Shown here piece by piece: positions 8,431 through 16,352 of a DNA stretch of 64,000 nt (the first letter of the stretch is position 1; every line of letters starts with the position of its first letter). The notes beneath the pieces were generated by a model. It was not told the origin of the DNA, searched no databases, and saw nothing but the letters and a program-made list of their open reading frames with translations. Both the position numbers and the translations under genes were made by a program. The stretch is from Brevibacillus_H sp049846925 (GTDB taxonomy: Bacteria > Bacillota > Bacilli > Brevibacillales > Brevibacillaceae): assembly GCF_049846925.1 (NCBI RefSeq), contig NZ_JBNCMT010000006.1, positions 1-64,000 of the forward strand, given 5' to 3'.

Positions 8431-9562
8431 TACAACCATTCCTTTGATCATCATTTTCTTTTTCATGGCTGTAGTCGCATCGGGCTGCGCAGAAAAACGC
8501 GTCCTTGAGCGAATGGGTTTAATTGTTGCAGCGGGCTATGATCCACTGCAGAAAAACCGTATGCTGGGTACTGTTGTGCTCTACCAAATCGATCCCAATG
8601 CGAAAGAAAAAGTGAATGTCATTGCAAATACAGCTTATACAAGTAAAGGGTTCCGAAGTGCAATGAATGTGGAGTCTTCCAAAAAACTGGTATCCGGCCA
8701 ATTGCGTGTGGCTCTTTATAATGAATCGCTTGCACGAAAAGGAGTCATCAATCTGGTTGACACATTAAGCAGAGATTCGGATATAGGAACAGGGGTTTAT
8801 CTGACTGTCTCAGAAGGAAGAGCGTTTGATATCCTATCCCACCGCTATCCGGAAGTAAGTAACATCGGCACTTACCTTTTCCAAACCATTAAACAAAACG
8901 TAACAGGAGAACGAATGATCTCGCCAACGTTACATGAATTTCTCCATGCCTATTTCTCCGTCGGTAAAGACCCTGTACTTCCCTATGTACAGAGAAGAGG
9001 AAATGAAGTCTTGGTAAACCAAATCGCTTATTTCAAGAATGACAAAATGGTGGGCCTCGGCTCGCTTCAAGAGGCATTCCATTTGAAATTGCTGCGTGAT
9101 CGATTCCGTTCTGGAACTATTGAGCTTTCATTGCGTTACCATCCAATGGCAAAGTATGCGATCCGAAAGAAAGCTACAAAAGATGATGTTTATTACATTG
9201 TTATAGAACAAATTTCTAGTAATTGCAAAATCAAACTGGTTGACAAAAAAACACCTTCTTTCAAAGTGTCCATTGATTTGACAGCAAGGTTACAAGAGAT
9301 ATCCGAGCAATTTGATTTATCAAACCCGGAAGCATTAAAAGAAATTCAAAACGAAATCAACAAAAAAATGGAATTGATGATCGTGAAATTCCTGAAGAAG
9401 ACACAACAGATGCAAATTGATCCTGCTGGCTTTGGAAAAAAATATCTGGCAAGTGTCCGCAATCCCCAACTCACCAAAGAAAAATGGCGCCAGATGTATT
9501 CCAGCGCCAAATTTAATATTACCGTCGATACGACTTTAGTTCGAGTTGGTGTAACGAAGTAG
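8414..9562 (+). CDS. Ger(x)C-family spore germination lipoprotein (subunit C)
   Basis: 382 residues with a lipoprotein signal, 'FFFMAVVASGCAEKR' (lipidated Cys near residue 25), followed by the Ger(x)C fold: 'RMGLIVAAGYDP', 'GQLRVALYNESLARKG' and a C-terminal basic segment. It completes the germinant receptor with the two preceding genes and needs diacylglyceryl transfer for function in known Bacilli. The GGGAGG site and ATG are clear. No terminator hairpin of note follows before the convergent YciI gene. Confidence 0.92.
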   Translation: MSRVRNTTIPLIIIFFFMAVVASGCAEKRVLERMGLIVAAGYDPLQKNRMLGTVVLYQIDPNAKEKVNVIANTAYTSKGFRSAMNVESSKKLVSGQLRVALYNESLARKGVINLVDTLSRDSDIGTGVYLTVSEGRAFDILSHRYPEVSNIGTYLFQTIKQNVTGERMISPTLHEFLHAYFSVGKDPVLPYVQRRGNEVLVNQIAYFKNDKMVGLGSLQEAFHLKLLRDRFRSGTIELSLRYHPMAKYAIRKKATKDDVYYIVIEQISSNCKIKLVDKKTPSFKVSIDLTARLQEISEQFDLSNPEALKEIQNEINKKMELMIVKFLKKTQQMQIDPAGFGKKYLASVRNPQLTKEKWRQMYSSAKFNITVDTTLVRVGVTK

Positions 9563-9589
9563 TAATCAGAAAAGTTATGTTCTTGCTGT

Positions 9590-9901
9590 TCAGCCCATAC
9601 CTAAGTGATTGTTCTCTTCACAAGACAAACTCCAGACACGCAGCTCGTAAGACTCAGCACCAGATGAGACGAACGGATCACGCTCAGCAATTTCTGTCGC
9701 CTCTTCCAAAGATGACGCCGAAATGATGACCATCCCCCCACGATAATTGGAAAATGGTCCACACAGCACCAGTTGCCCTTTCTGATCCAAATCTCTCAAA
9801 TAGGCTACGTGTTCGCGAATTAATTGCTCATTCAGACTTTTCCCTTCATTCATGTTCAACAGGATCACATATCGGACGAATGAGTCAGGCTGTTGGGTCA
9901 T
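9590..9901 (-). CDS. YciI family protein
   Basis: 103-residue YciI/dimeric alpha-beta-barrel protein. It has the family's N-terminal 'RYVILLNMNEG' strand, a conserved His ('REHVAYLRDL'), 'GPFSNYRGGMVIISA' and the 'DPFV..GAESYELRVW' end. Members resemble muconolactone isomerase-like folds, but most have no known reaction. An AGAGGAAG ribosome site precedes the ATG. Single-gene unit. Confidence 0.85.
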   Translation of the reverse strand: MTQQPDSFVRYVILLNMNEGKSLNEQLIREHVAYLRDLDQKGQLVLCGPFSNYRGGMVIISASSLEEATEIAERDPFVSSGAESYELRVWSLSCEENNHLGMG

Positions 9902-9964
9902 TTAACTTCCTCTTTTCCTAGAATTACAGTATCCATCCTCACGTACAAGATTACTGGCAAGTTT

Positions 9965-10135
9965 CTACTCCCGCTTTAATAGACTGTAATGAGAGTTGGT
10001 TTGTGTAACGATCCGTTTGGCTGTCGGTAACATCATCATGAACATGATCTGAAGGATTCGCTCGCTGGGAAATTGTTTGTCATTACGGGGATAAACAGGA
10101 GATACTGTCACTTCAACTATTTCTACAGGTGTCAT
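9965..10135 (-). CDS. Small 56-aa hypothetical protein
   Basis: Minus-strand ORF starting MTPVEIVEVTVSPVYPRND with a near-perfect ribosome site (GGGAGGGATCTTATG). The middle contains an unusual methionine run ('QIMFMMMLPTAKRIV'), and the C-terminus is basic. No family is recognised. It ends 63 bases upstream of the YciI gene and starts 19 bases from repeat copy 2. Probability of being real rests on the ribosome site and on the lack of any competing ORF. Confidence 0.55.
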   Translation of the reverse strand: MTPVEIVEVTVSPVYPRNDKQFPSERILQIMFMMMLPTAKRIVTQTNSHYSLLKRE

Positions 10136-10154
10136 AAGATCCCTCCCGTTATTC

Positions 10155-10284
10155 TGTGAAAAACGTCTCGACGTTTTTACCGAAGTTAATGCCAGATGTT
10201 ACGCTGAGGCACCTTGTCATAAAAGTGGATATGACCGCTTGCGGACAATAAAACGGTTATGACCGTTTTATTGTCAATTTATTC
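10155..10284. repeat. 130-bp dispersed structured repeat, copy 2
   Basis: Direct-orientation partner of 1310-1439. The long hairpin here has arms about 10244-10259 and 10260-10275, and the first hairpin AAAAACGTC/GACGTTTTT is unchanged. Its end lies 17 bases before the earliest possible start of the serine recombinase gene and 69 bases before the preferred start, so transcripts of that gene may carry it as a 5' leader. Confidence 0.85.
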
Positions 10285-10352
10285 TCATCCGCCTGTACGA
10301 CATGACGAAACCTTACTCCTATTCCCGGGTAATGGATGAGGTAGGTGAACGT

Positions 10353-11822
10353 ATGAAAGCTGCCCTTTACATCCGTGTCTCCACAGATGAGCAGGCCAAA
10401 GAAGGCTACTCCATTCCTGCCCAACGAGAACGGTTACTCGCATATGCCCACTCCCAGGGGTGGGCAATCTCCGATGAATATGTAGATGAGGGGCGAAGCG
10501 GCAAGGACATCCAACGCCCGCAGCTCCAACGATTGCTCACTGATCTGCCAAGCAACAAGTTTGATGTGGTGCTTGTTTATCGCCTCGACAGGCTGACCCG
10601 CTCCGTGTTGGATCTCTACTCTCTCTTACAAGAATTCGATGCCTTCCAGGTAACGTTCAAATCAGCTACAGAAGTGTATGATACGACAACAGCGATGGGA
10701 CGCTTGTTTATCACCTTGGTGGCGGCTTTGGCTCAGTGGGAACGTGAGAACCTCGGAGAACGAACTCGTCTCGGGAAAGAGCAAAAAGTCAAACAAGGAA
10801 AAAGAGCAGGAGGCAGACCTCCCTTTGGCTACCAGCTAGAACAGGGAAACCTGGTTGTTCATCATGCCGAAGCGGAAATCGTCCGCCTGATTTTTCATCT
10901 CTATCTGACTTGTCAAAACATGAATACCGTGGCAGACAAACTGTTTGAACAGGGAATCGTCACACGATCCAAAAAACCATTTTCCGTAAAAACCATCCGT
11001 GACCTTTTGCGCAATCCCGTATATTCCGGGTTGTTACGCTACAATTACACCAGAAAGCAGCAGGTTTCGGGAGCAAGTCAAACACATAAGCTCGTGATTG
11101 CCCCACCAGAGGAATGGATCGAGGTTCCTGCAGCTTTGCCAGCGATTATTACTCCTTCTGAATTTGATTCAGTGCAGCAGCTATTGATTACCCAATCCCG
11201 AAAAAAACCGCGCCATATTTCATCTACCTATCTTTTTTCAGGGCTAGTGATCTGTCCCAACTGCAACCACACATTGCTAGGAAAGACGAGCAACCAACGA
11301 AAATACTATCATTGCTCCTATACCAAACCAGGTGCCTGTCATCGTTTTAGCATGCGAGAGGACGCCTTGGAAGACTTGTTTGTCCAAAAACTCCATTCAC
11401 TCCTGCAGCATGTAACCGTACGCATTCACCTGACCGGTCAAGAAAGCATCTGGAGTGAACCCGTAGACACCTCCATCGAAAGGGAGCTTCACCAACTGCA
11501 ACAAAAGAAACAACGCCTGCATGATCTTTACTTGGGTGCCTTCATTCACTTAGAAGAACTTTCTATTCAACAGCAGATGATTGAAAATCGTGAGAACGAA
11601 CTGCGACAAATCATCCAAGAAAGAGAACAGACTGTGGGCAGCAGTCTACCTACTACAGATGAGCTTGCTCAGGCTCTCGTTGACCTGCCAAATGTATGGA
11701 TGAAATTGAACGAACTAGAAAAGAAAAAAATCGTCCACATCCTTGTTGAGCGGATTCATGTCAGCAAAGACTGTTCGAAAAAGAATGAATGTTCCATCAC
11801 ATCAATCTGGTTTCGCCAATAG
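10353..11822 (+). CDS. Large serine recombinase (resolvase/recombinase/zinc-ribbon)
   Basis: About 489 residues in the layout of phiC31/SpoIVCA-type integrases: resolvase catalytic domain ('ALYIRVSTDEQAKEGYSI', nucleophilic Ser in 'RVST'; 'VYRLDRLTRSVLDL'), recombinase domain ('GGRPPFGYQLEQG'), recombinase zinc beta-ribbon ('LVICPNCNHTLLGKT', later 'HCSYTKPGAC') and a C-terminal coiled coil. ATG 10353 gives the usual MKAALYIRVS start; an ATG at 10302 is possible. No phage structural gene, excisionase or transposon partner is adjacent, so it is an orphan: either a remnant of a lost island or a developmental recombinase like SpoIVCA. Catalytic residues appear intact. Confidence 0.9.
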   Translation: MKAALYIRVSTDEQAKEGYSIPAQRERLLAYAHSQGWAISDEYVDEGRSGKDIQRPQLQRLLTDLPSNKFDVVLVYRLDRLTRSVLDLYSLLQEFDAFQVTFKSATEVYDTTTAMGRLFITLVAALAQWERENLGERTRLGKEQKVKQGKRAGGRPPFGYQLEQGNLVVHHAEAEIVRLIFHLYLTCQNMNTVADKLFEQGIVTRSKKPFSVKTIRDLLRNPVYSGLLRYNYTRKQQVSGASQTHKLVIAPPEEWIEVPAALPAIITPSEFDSVQQLLITQSRKKPRHISSTYLFSGLVICPNCNHTLLGKTSNQRKYYHCSYTKPGACHRFSMREDALEDLFVQKLHSLLQHVTVRIHLTGQESIWSEPVDTSIERELHQLQQKKQRLHDLYLGAFIHLEELSIQQQMIENRENELRQIIQEREQTVGSSLPTTDELAQALVDLPNVWMKLNELEKKKIVHILVERIHVSKDCSKKNECSITSIWFRQ

Positions 11823-11843
11823 TTTTGCACCAATAGTTTTGCA
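11816..11843. repeat. Perfect 14-bp tandem repeat at the recombinase 3' end
   Basis: CCAATAGTTTTGCA is present twice head to tail (11816-11829, 11830-11843). The first copy contains the recombinase stop codon. A duplication at this position may be a strand-exchange scar or part of an attachment site. Confidence 0.75.
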
Positions 11844-12002
11844 ATGAAAAAGTTCTCATTGAGATTTTCCATGGAGAATGGTGATGCTTTCGTTACCTTT
11901 CTCCTGGTAATGGTAAGTCTCTCCATGATCGCCGTCGTGGCAACCATTATGTATCAAGGGGTTGCCTTTCTGGAAAGGAGACTTACCCGCCAGTTCAAAT
12001 AG
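11844..12002 (+). CDS. Possible 52-aa single-pass membrane peptide
   Basis: ORF in the same frame as the recombinase, 21 bases after its stop. It begins MKKFSLRFSMENG, has one hydrophobic helix ('AFVTFLLVMVSLSMIAVVAT') and a basic tail 'ERRLTRQFK'. The 'NG' before the helix faintly recalls the type IV prepilin/ComG signature, but the key glutamate is absent. No convincing ribosome site. It is followed by a strong terminator. Could be a real micropeptide, a remnant of a longer pilin-like gene, or chance. Confidence 0.3.
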   Translation: MKKFSLRFSMENGDAFVTFLLVMVSLSMIAVVATIMYQGVAFLERRLTRQFK

Positions 12003-12013
12003 ATTGCTCCTAG

Positions 12014-12057
12014 CCAAAGCCGCTGCGAATGCCCATTCGTAGTGGCTTTGGTTTTTT
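12014..12057 (+). terminator. Strong intrinsic terminator after the recombinase
   Basis: Near-continuous 18-bp stem (12014-12031 with 12034-12051, outer arm CCAAAGCC/GGCTTTGG) followed by six T. Confidence 0.9.
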
Positions 12058-12102
12058 GCTACAATGGGTGAAAAATGAGTCGTCAAAAGAAAGAGGAATT
12101 GT

Positions 12103-13083
12103 ATGCGGATATCGAAACGAGGGATTTTTAAGCGAAAACGATTTTGGATCTTCCTGGTACTCCTGATAGGTATCTATCTAAACAACACATCACTCCTTGC
12201 TGAAAAACAATACAAGAAACCACTTCTTCTTGCGCATCGGGGACTTGCGCAAACGTTTACGATGGAGGGTATCACCAATGATACCTGCACAGCAAAACAA
12301 ATCTATCCTCCAGAGCATTCGTATTTGGAAAATACCATATCATCCATGGAGGCAGCCTTCCGACTGGGTGCTGATGTCGTCGAGCTTGATGTACAAATGA
12401 CCAAAGATGCGAAGTTCGCCGTCTTCCACGACTGGACACTGGAATGCCGAACCAATGGCAAGGGTATTACTCGTGACTATACCTTGAGTGAATTGCAAGC
12501 CCTCGACATCGGTTATGGCTACACTGCGGATGGGGGCAAAACCTATCCTTTCAGAGGGAAAGGAGTTGGACTAATGCCCTCTCTTGAGCAAGTGTTACTC
12601 CACTTCCCTGGTAAGGAGCTTCTCATCCATGTCAAAAGCAATGATCCTAAGGAAGGAGAATTGTTAGCGAAATACCTCTCTTCCCTTGATGCCAATCGAT
12701 TAGCTAACATTACTGTGTATGGGGGCGATCGACCGATTGAGGCACTTCAGATGCAAATGCCAAATCAACCTGTCATGTCCAAGGCTACGATGAAAAAATG
12801 CCTTATCCCTTATCTAGCCGCCGGATGGACAGGCTACGTTCCAACAGCCTGCGAGAAGACACAATTGCATATTCCCGAGGAAATTGCCCCCTGGCTGTGG
12901 GGATGGCCCAATCGTTTCATCGGCAGAATGAATGATGTCAATACAAGAGTCATCCTCGTTGGTGGAAATGGTGAATTCTCTACCGGATTTGATTCTTCCG
13001 AAGATATCAAACGGCTCCCCCCTGATTATTCTGGAGGGGTCTGGACGAACCGAATCGACAGGATTGCACCTCTTTTTCCATAA
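12103..13083 (+). CDS. Glycerophosphodiester phosphodiesterase family protein
   Basis: 326 residues with an N-terminal basic/hydrophobic anchor (about residues 14-30) and a GDPD TIM barrel. The active-site signature is present: 'LLAHRG' (general acid/base His), 'ENTISSMEAAFRLGADVVELDVQ' with the metal-binding ENT and ExD, and 'FAVFHDWTLECRTNGKG' (second His). It would hydrolyse glycerophosphodiesters to glycerol-3-phosphate and alcohol, probably at the outer face of the membrane. The ribosome site AAGAGGAATT precedes the ATG; a bidirectional terminator follows directly. Monocistronic. Confidence 0.88.
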   Translation: MRISKRGIFKRKRFWIFLVLLIGIYLNNTSLLAEKQYKKPLLLAHRGLAQTFTMEGITNDTCTAKQIYPPEHSYLENTISSMEAAFRLGADVVELDVQMTKDAKFAVFHDWTLECRTNGKGITRDYTLSELQALDIGYGYTADGGKTYPFRGKGVGLMPSLEQVLLHFPGKELLIHVKSNDPKEGELLAKYLSSLDANRLANITVYGGDRPIEALQMQMPNQPVMSKATMKKCLIPYLAAGWTGYVPTACEKTQLHIPEEIAPWLWGWPNRFIGRMNDVNTRVILVGGNGEFSTGFDSSEDIKRLPPDYSGGVWTNRIDRIAPLFP

Positions 13084-13085
13084 AG

Positions 13086-13135
13086 TCAAAAAAAGCACCT
13101 CTGCCCCATCATCTTGCGAATGAGGCGAGGTGCTT
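13086..13135. terminator. Bidirectional terminator between GDPD and TPR genes
   Basis: Inverted repeat AAGCACCTC (13093-13101)/GAGGTGCTT (13127-13135). A T-run of seven follows on the minus strand (A-tract 13086-13094 on plus), favouring the TPR gene. Confidence 0.8.
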
Positions 13136-13142
13136 ACCATTT

Positions 13143-14081
13143 TTACCAAACTTTCCACCAAGGCTTCTTGTCAGCTTCTTGACTGGATGTTTCTCCATGT
13201 GACTCCTCCAGCAATTCTTGAGGAAGCTGTTCCAGGAAGCGGTTGACGACTTCCTTATAATCCTCACGAATGTGGGGGAGCATTGCTTTGAGGACAGTGA
13301 CAGCTTGTTGTTTCTGATCCGTAGAAATCAGGGCATTGGCATAGTTAAAGCCCGTGTAAGGATACTCAAATGTTGGTTGCCAGTACTTCTCAGCAACCTG
13401 GATCAGTTGATACACATATCCTGCCTGCCCCAGCTCACCAGTTACATTCATAATCGTAACTTCGCTATTGCCGCTTTTCGTTATTGCCTCCTGGTACTTG
13501 TCCATAGCCAGCAGCAGGTTCTCGTCTTCCAAAGCTAGACGACCCATGATTAATTGCGGGCGCCATGCACCTTCCTGTTTGGCAATCAGCTCCAGGCGTT
13601 CAAATAATTGTTCTTTTTTGCCGTGTTCCAGGAAGTTCGCCACATACCAATCCAAGCCGTTATCCTGGTTCGGATCTTTGACCAGACCACCTTCGAGAAT
13701 CTCGAACGCTTTTTCTTCATCGCCTTCATAGGCAAAGATTTTGGCGAGGTTCGTATAGGCATTTCCGGAATTTGGATAGTGGTGAATGACATACAGGAGC
13801 AATTGTTTTGCAGGATCAAATTCCTGTGCCTGCATGTGTACCACAGCACGGAAAATCAGTGCCGGTTCAATCGGGCCAAACAGCTCAAGCAGACGATCCG
13901 CAGCTTTAGCACCCTCTTCATTGAATCCCTGAGCAACCAGCTCAATGGCGAATTGGCGCAACATTTCCTTTTCGTCCCAGTATTGCTCTAATTTTTGCGG
14001 GATGATTTTCTCCCGGTATGTTTCCCTAGGAAGTTCAATCTTTTGTCCATGTTCATTTGTAAATTCAATAAAATCAGACAT
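13143..14081 (-). CDS. Tetratricopeptide-repeat protein
   Basis: About 312 residues starting MSDFIEFTNEHG; the ATG at 14081 has GAGAGG in front, better than the upstream ATG at 14105. Degenerate TPR helices run through the middle ('NSGNAYTNLAKIFAYEGDEEKAFEILEGGL', shown in part). There is no signal peptide and the C-terminus is 'PWWKVW'. The conserved N-terminal block is not one I can name. TPRs imply a scaffold or partner-binding role in the cytosol. It lies 75 bases downstream of the next minus-strand hypothetical gene and may be cotranscribed with it. Confidence 0.75.
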   Translation of the reverse strand: MSDFIEFTNEHGQKIELPRETYREKIIPQKLEQYWDEKEMLRQFAIELVAQGFNEEGAKAADRLLELFGPIEPALIFRAVVHMQAQEFDPAKQLLLYVIHHYPNSGNAYTNLAKIFAYEGDEEKAFEILEGGLVKDPNQDNGLDWYVANFLEHGKKEQLFERLELIAKQEGAWRPQLIMGRLALEDENLLLAMDKYQEAITKSGNSEVTIMNVTGELGQAGYVYQLIQVAEKYWQPTFEYPYTGFNYANALISTDQKQQAVTVLKAMLPHIREDYKEVVNRFLEQLPQELLEESHGETSSQEADKKPWWKVW

Positions 14082-14155
14082 AAGAAACCTCTCTTTCTTC
14101 GCCAATCACGTCTAGTCCTTATCTAATTCGAGAAGCACAATTGAAATCCCTTGTT

Positions 14156-14533
14156 TTAAATCCATGCTTTCAAATTTACTTTGCGTATAAATTCTTCTGT
14201 TGATTCCTTTATGACGTGATCGTTGTTTTCCTGATCACTCTCTTCCATTCCCATGAGCTGTCGAAAAAGTGCCTCATTGCGGGTTGCCAGGGCAAAGTCT
14301 AACAGCGCTTCCTGCTGGACTTTTTCGGCCTCTTCTTCCATGATGCTTTCTTCTGTTGTGATGTCCGCTTCAACGATCTGGAAATGTTTATCAATACGTG
14401 GTACACGAATGATCCATTCAAAGACACTGTCAGGATTACGATCTCGTCCAATAATGTATGCATGCTCACCTACAGGCAAGCTCTGTTCGAAGGAGTCTGC
14501 CACGATGATGATGCGCTGTCCAAGCTTGAACAT
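14156..14533 (-). CDS. Hypothetical protein (125 aa)
   Basis: Starts MFKLGQRIIIVADSFEQ with a GGGGGG ribosome site nine bases upstream; an upstream in-frame ATG at 14563 has none. The first half looks like a small beta domain ('VGEHAYIIGRDRNPDSVFEW'), and the second half is acidic and helical ('ESIMEEEAEKVQQEALLDFAL'). No catalytic motif and no family recognised. Co-directional with the TPR gene. Confidence 0.65.
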   Translation of the reverse strand: MFKLGQRIIIVADSFEQSLPVGEHAYIIGRDRNPDSVFEWIIRVPRIDKHFQIVEADITTEESIMEEEAEKVQQEALLDFALATRNEALFRQLMGMEESDQENNDHVIKESTEEFIRKVNLKAWI

Positions 14534-14667
14534 AGACGCCGCCCCCCTTATGCTGTTGCACATTGTATTCTAATGATACTCACTCGAAACCTTGTTGGGA
14601 AGCAAAAAATCGGCTACACTTCATTAGTGTACAAGGTTTTTTGATGAATGAGGTGAGCATAAAGCTA

Positions 14668-15090
14668 ATGAATACAATGTTTTCCTGGTTTATCTTGTTC
14701 TGGACGGTAATTTTGTTCAGCTTGATCGCTATTGGCGGTTACTTCATGTTTCGGAAGTTCCTCAAATCGATGCCCAAACAGGACGGCAAATCCGATCTGG
14801 ACTGGCAAGATCACTATATTGATCAGACAAGGTCGATGTGGACAGATGAGACACTCGCCTTCTTAAATGAGCTGGTAGAGCCTGTACCCCCATTGTTTCG
14901 CGATGTGGCCAGACGTTCCATCGCTGCACGAATCGGGAAATTGGCACTGGATGAAGGTGCCACAACGATCACCCAGGATCTGATTATCAAAGGGTATATT
15001 CTGGCTACCCCTAAACGTGATCATAAATGGCTCGTCGCCCATTTGAAGAACAAAGAGATTGAGCTTGCGCCATACGAGCAATATCTGTAA
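14668..15090 (+). CDS. DUF2621 family membrane protein
   Basis: About 140 residues: one N-terminal transmembrane segment ('SWFILFWTVILFSLIAIGGY') and a cytosolic domain with the DUF2621 core 'PPLFRDVARRSIAARIGKLAL' and 'TQDLIIKGYILATPKRDHK'. The ATG at 14668 has GAGGTGAG at 14650-14657. The family is found in Bacillales near sporulation genes; function unknown. Confidence 0.75.
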   Translation: MNTMFSWFILFWTVILFSLIAIGGYFMFRKFLKSMPKQDGKSDLDWQDHYIDQTRSMWTDETLAFLNELVEPVPPLFRDVARRSIAARIGKLALDEGATTITQDLIIKGYILATPKRDHKWLVAHLKNKEIELAPYEQYL

Positions 15091-15144
15091 AAAATCGTTA
15101 GACAAAAAGGAGTTGGACTTTGATGTCCAACTCTTTTTTCATAA

Positions 15145-15621
15145 TCATTCCAGCAATTTATTGATGTCCGCTTCTAACTCTTCCGGTTTTGTCGTAGGAG
15201 CATATCGTTTGACTACATTCCCCTTTTTGTCAACGAGGAACTTGGTAAAATTCCATTTAACGGCATCTGTTATCATTCCAGGAGCCGCTTTGGTCAGATA
15301 TTGAAACAAGGGGTGAGCAGTAGGTCCATTCACATCCACTTTGGCAAACATCGGGAAAGTGACTCCAAAGTTCATTTCACAAAAGCTGTGAATCTCTTCG
15401 TTCGTGCCCGGCTCCTGACTCATGAACTGGTTGCACGGAAATCCAAGCACAGTAAATCCTTGCCCCTGAAACTTATCATAAAGCTTCTGTAGCCCTTTGT
15501 ACTGAGGAGTAAAACCACATTTCGACGCCGTATTGACAATAAGCAATACTTGACCGGAATAATCGGAAAGTGGCTTTTCGGCTCCTTTAATCGTAGTTGC
15601 AGTGAATGGATACACGCTCAT
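15145..15621 (-). CDS. Glutathione peroxidase-family thiol peroxidase
   Basis: 158-residue cysteine-type GPx (BsaA/Gpx-like). The catalytic tetrad is visible: Cys35 in 'NTASKCGFTPQY', Gln near 70 in 'FPCNQF', Trp and Asn in 'VKWNFTKFLVD'. Bacterial members reduce hydroperoxides using thioredoxin or bacillithiol-linked thiols. The gene follows the DUF502 gene with two bases between, so they form an operon; its AAAGGGG ribosome site overlaps the DUF502 stop region. Confidence 0.92.
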   Translation of the reverse strand: MSVYPFTATTIKGAEKPLSDYSGQVLLIVNTASKCGFTPQYKGLQKLYDKFQGQGFTVLGFPCNQFMSQEPGTNEEIHSFCEMNFGVTFPMFAKVDVNGPTAHPLFQYLTKAAPGMITDAVKWNFTKFLVDKKGNVVKRYAPTTKPEELEADINKLLE

Positions 15622-15623
15622 AA

Positions 15624-16196
15624 TTATGCCCCTTTCGCCGGCTCCTTCTTCTGTTCTTTTCCTGATACTCCGCCCGATACGAGGAATGCCATCACATCTG
15701 CACTGTCTGCTTCCAGCACCTCTACTTGCTCACGAGGGAAAATCAACAAATTGCCCGCAAAGTTGTACGATTGGGGAAAGTAGACAGCGACATGATCCTG
15801 AATTCCATACATTTCCATAGAATCTCTGGTGATAAATCCAATCGCTTTGGCAGATCCCTCAGGAGTCAGTTTGACGAGTACGGGACGATCGAAGCTTTTT
15901 TTCTCACCGACAAAGGCACCAATTAAATCTTTGATCGATGTATACAGCAGTTTAATAAAAGGCATATGCCCGAAAAGTCTGTCAACCAATGAGAGAATTC
16001 CTTTGGTAAGCACATTCGAAGCAAGAAATCCAATGACGACAATCCCCGCAATCGTAATGACGAAACCAACTCCCGGAATCCCTAAGCGAAGCCAACTGTC
16101 AACCGTAACAAATACTGTATAGAGTATGTACACCGTTACTGCCAAAGGGATGGTAAATAACAATCCTTCAAAAAAATAGGTCGCAATGCGTTTCAC
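15624..16196 (-). CDS. DUF502 membrane protein
   Basis: 190 residues with two N-terminal transmembrane helices ('FFEGLLFTIPLAVTVYILYTV', shown in part; 'GVGFVITIAGIVVIGFLASN'), then the DUF502 domain: 'PFIKLLYTSIKDLIGAFVGE', 'GFITRD' and 'VYFPQSYNFAGNLLIFPREQ'. Starts at GTG 16196 with GGAGGA upstream. The family is widespread and uncharacterised in bacteria; plant relatives are the LCV-like proteins. First gene of a two-gene operon with the peroxidase. Confidence 0.85.
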   Translation of the reverse strand: MKRIATYFFEGLLFTIPLAVTVYILYTVFVTVDSWLRLGIPGVGFVITIAGIVVIGFLASNVLTKGILSLVDRLFGHMPFIKLLYTSIKDLIGAFVGEKKSFDRPVLVKLTPEGSAKAIGFITRDSMEMYGIQDHVAVYFPQSYNFAGNLLIFPREQVEVLEADSADVMAFLVSGGVSGKEQKKEPAKGA

Positions 16197-16352
16197 CTAC
16201 GAGTTCCTCCTCTGTTATCCTTCTTTTTCCATTGTAAACATTCTACTCACGAATGCAAACTAGCCGAAGGGATAGTAGAGACGAAAAGAGCTGTTTTTGA
16301 TATGATTAGTACTGGAAAAAATAGAAAGCGAATGGATAGGAGGCTCTCACTC

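Noticed and set aside
10155..11822. Prophage or integrative element around the serine recombinase
   Set aside because: No structural, lysis, replication or conjugation gene on either side; flanks are ordinary chromosomal genes.
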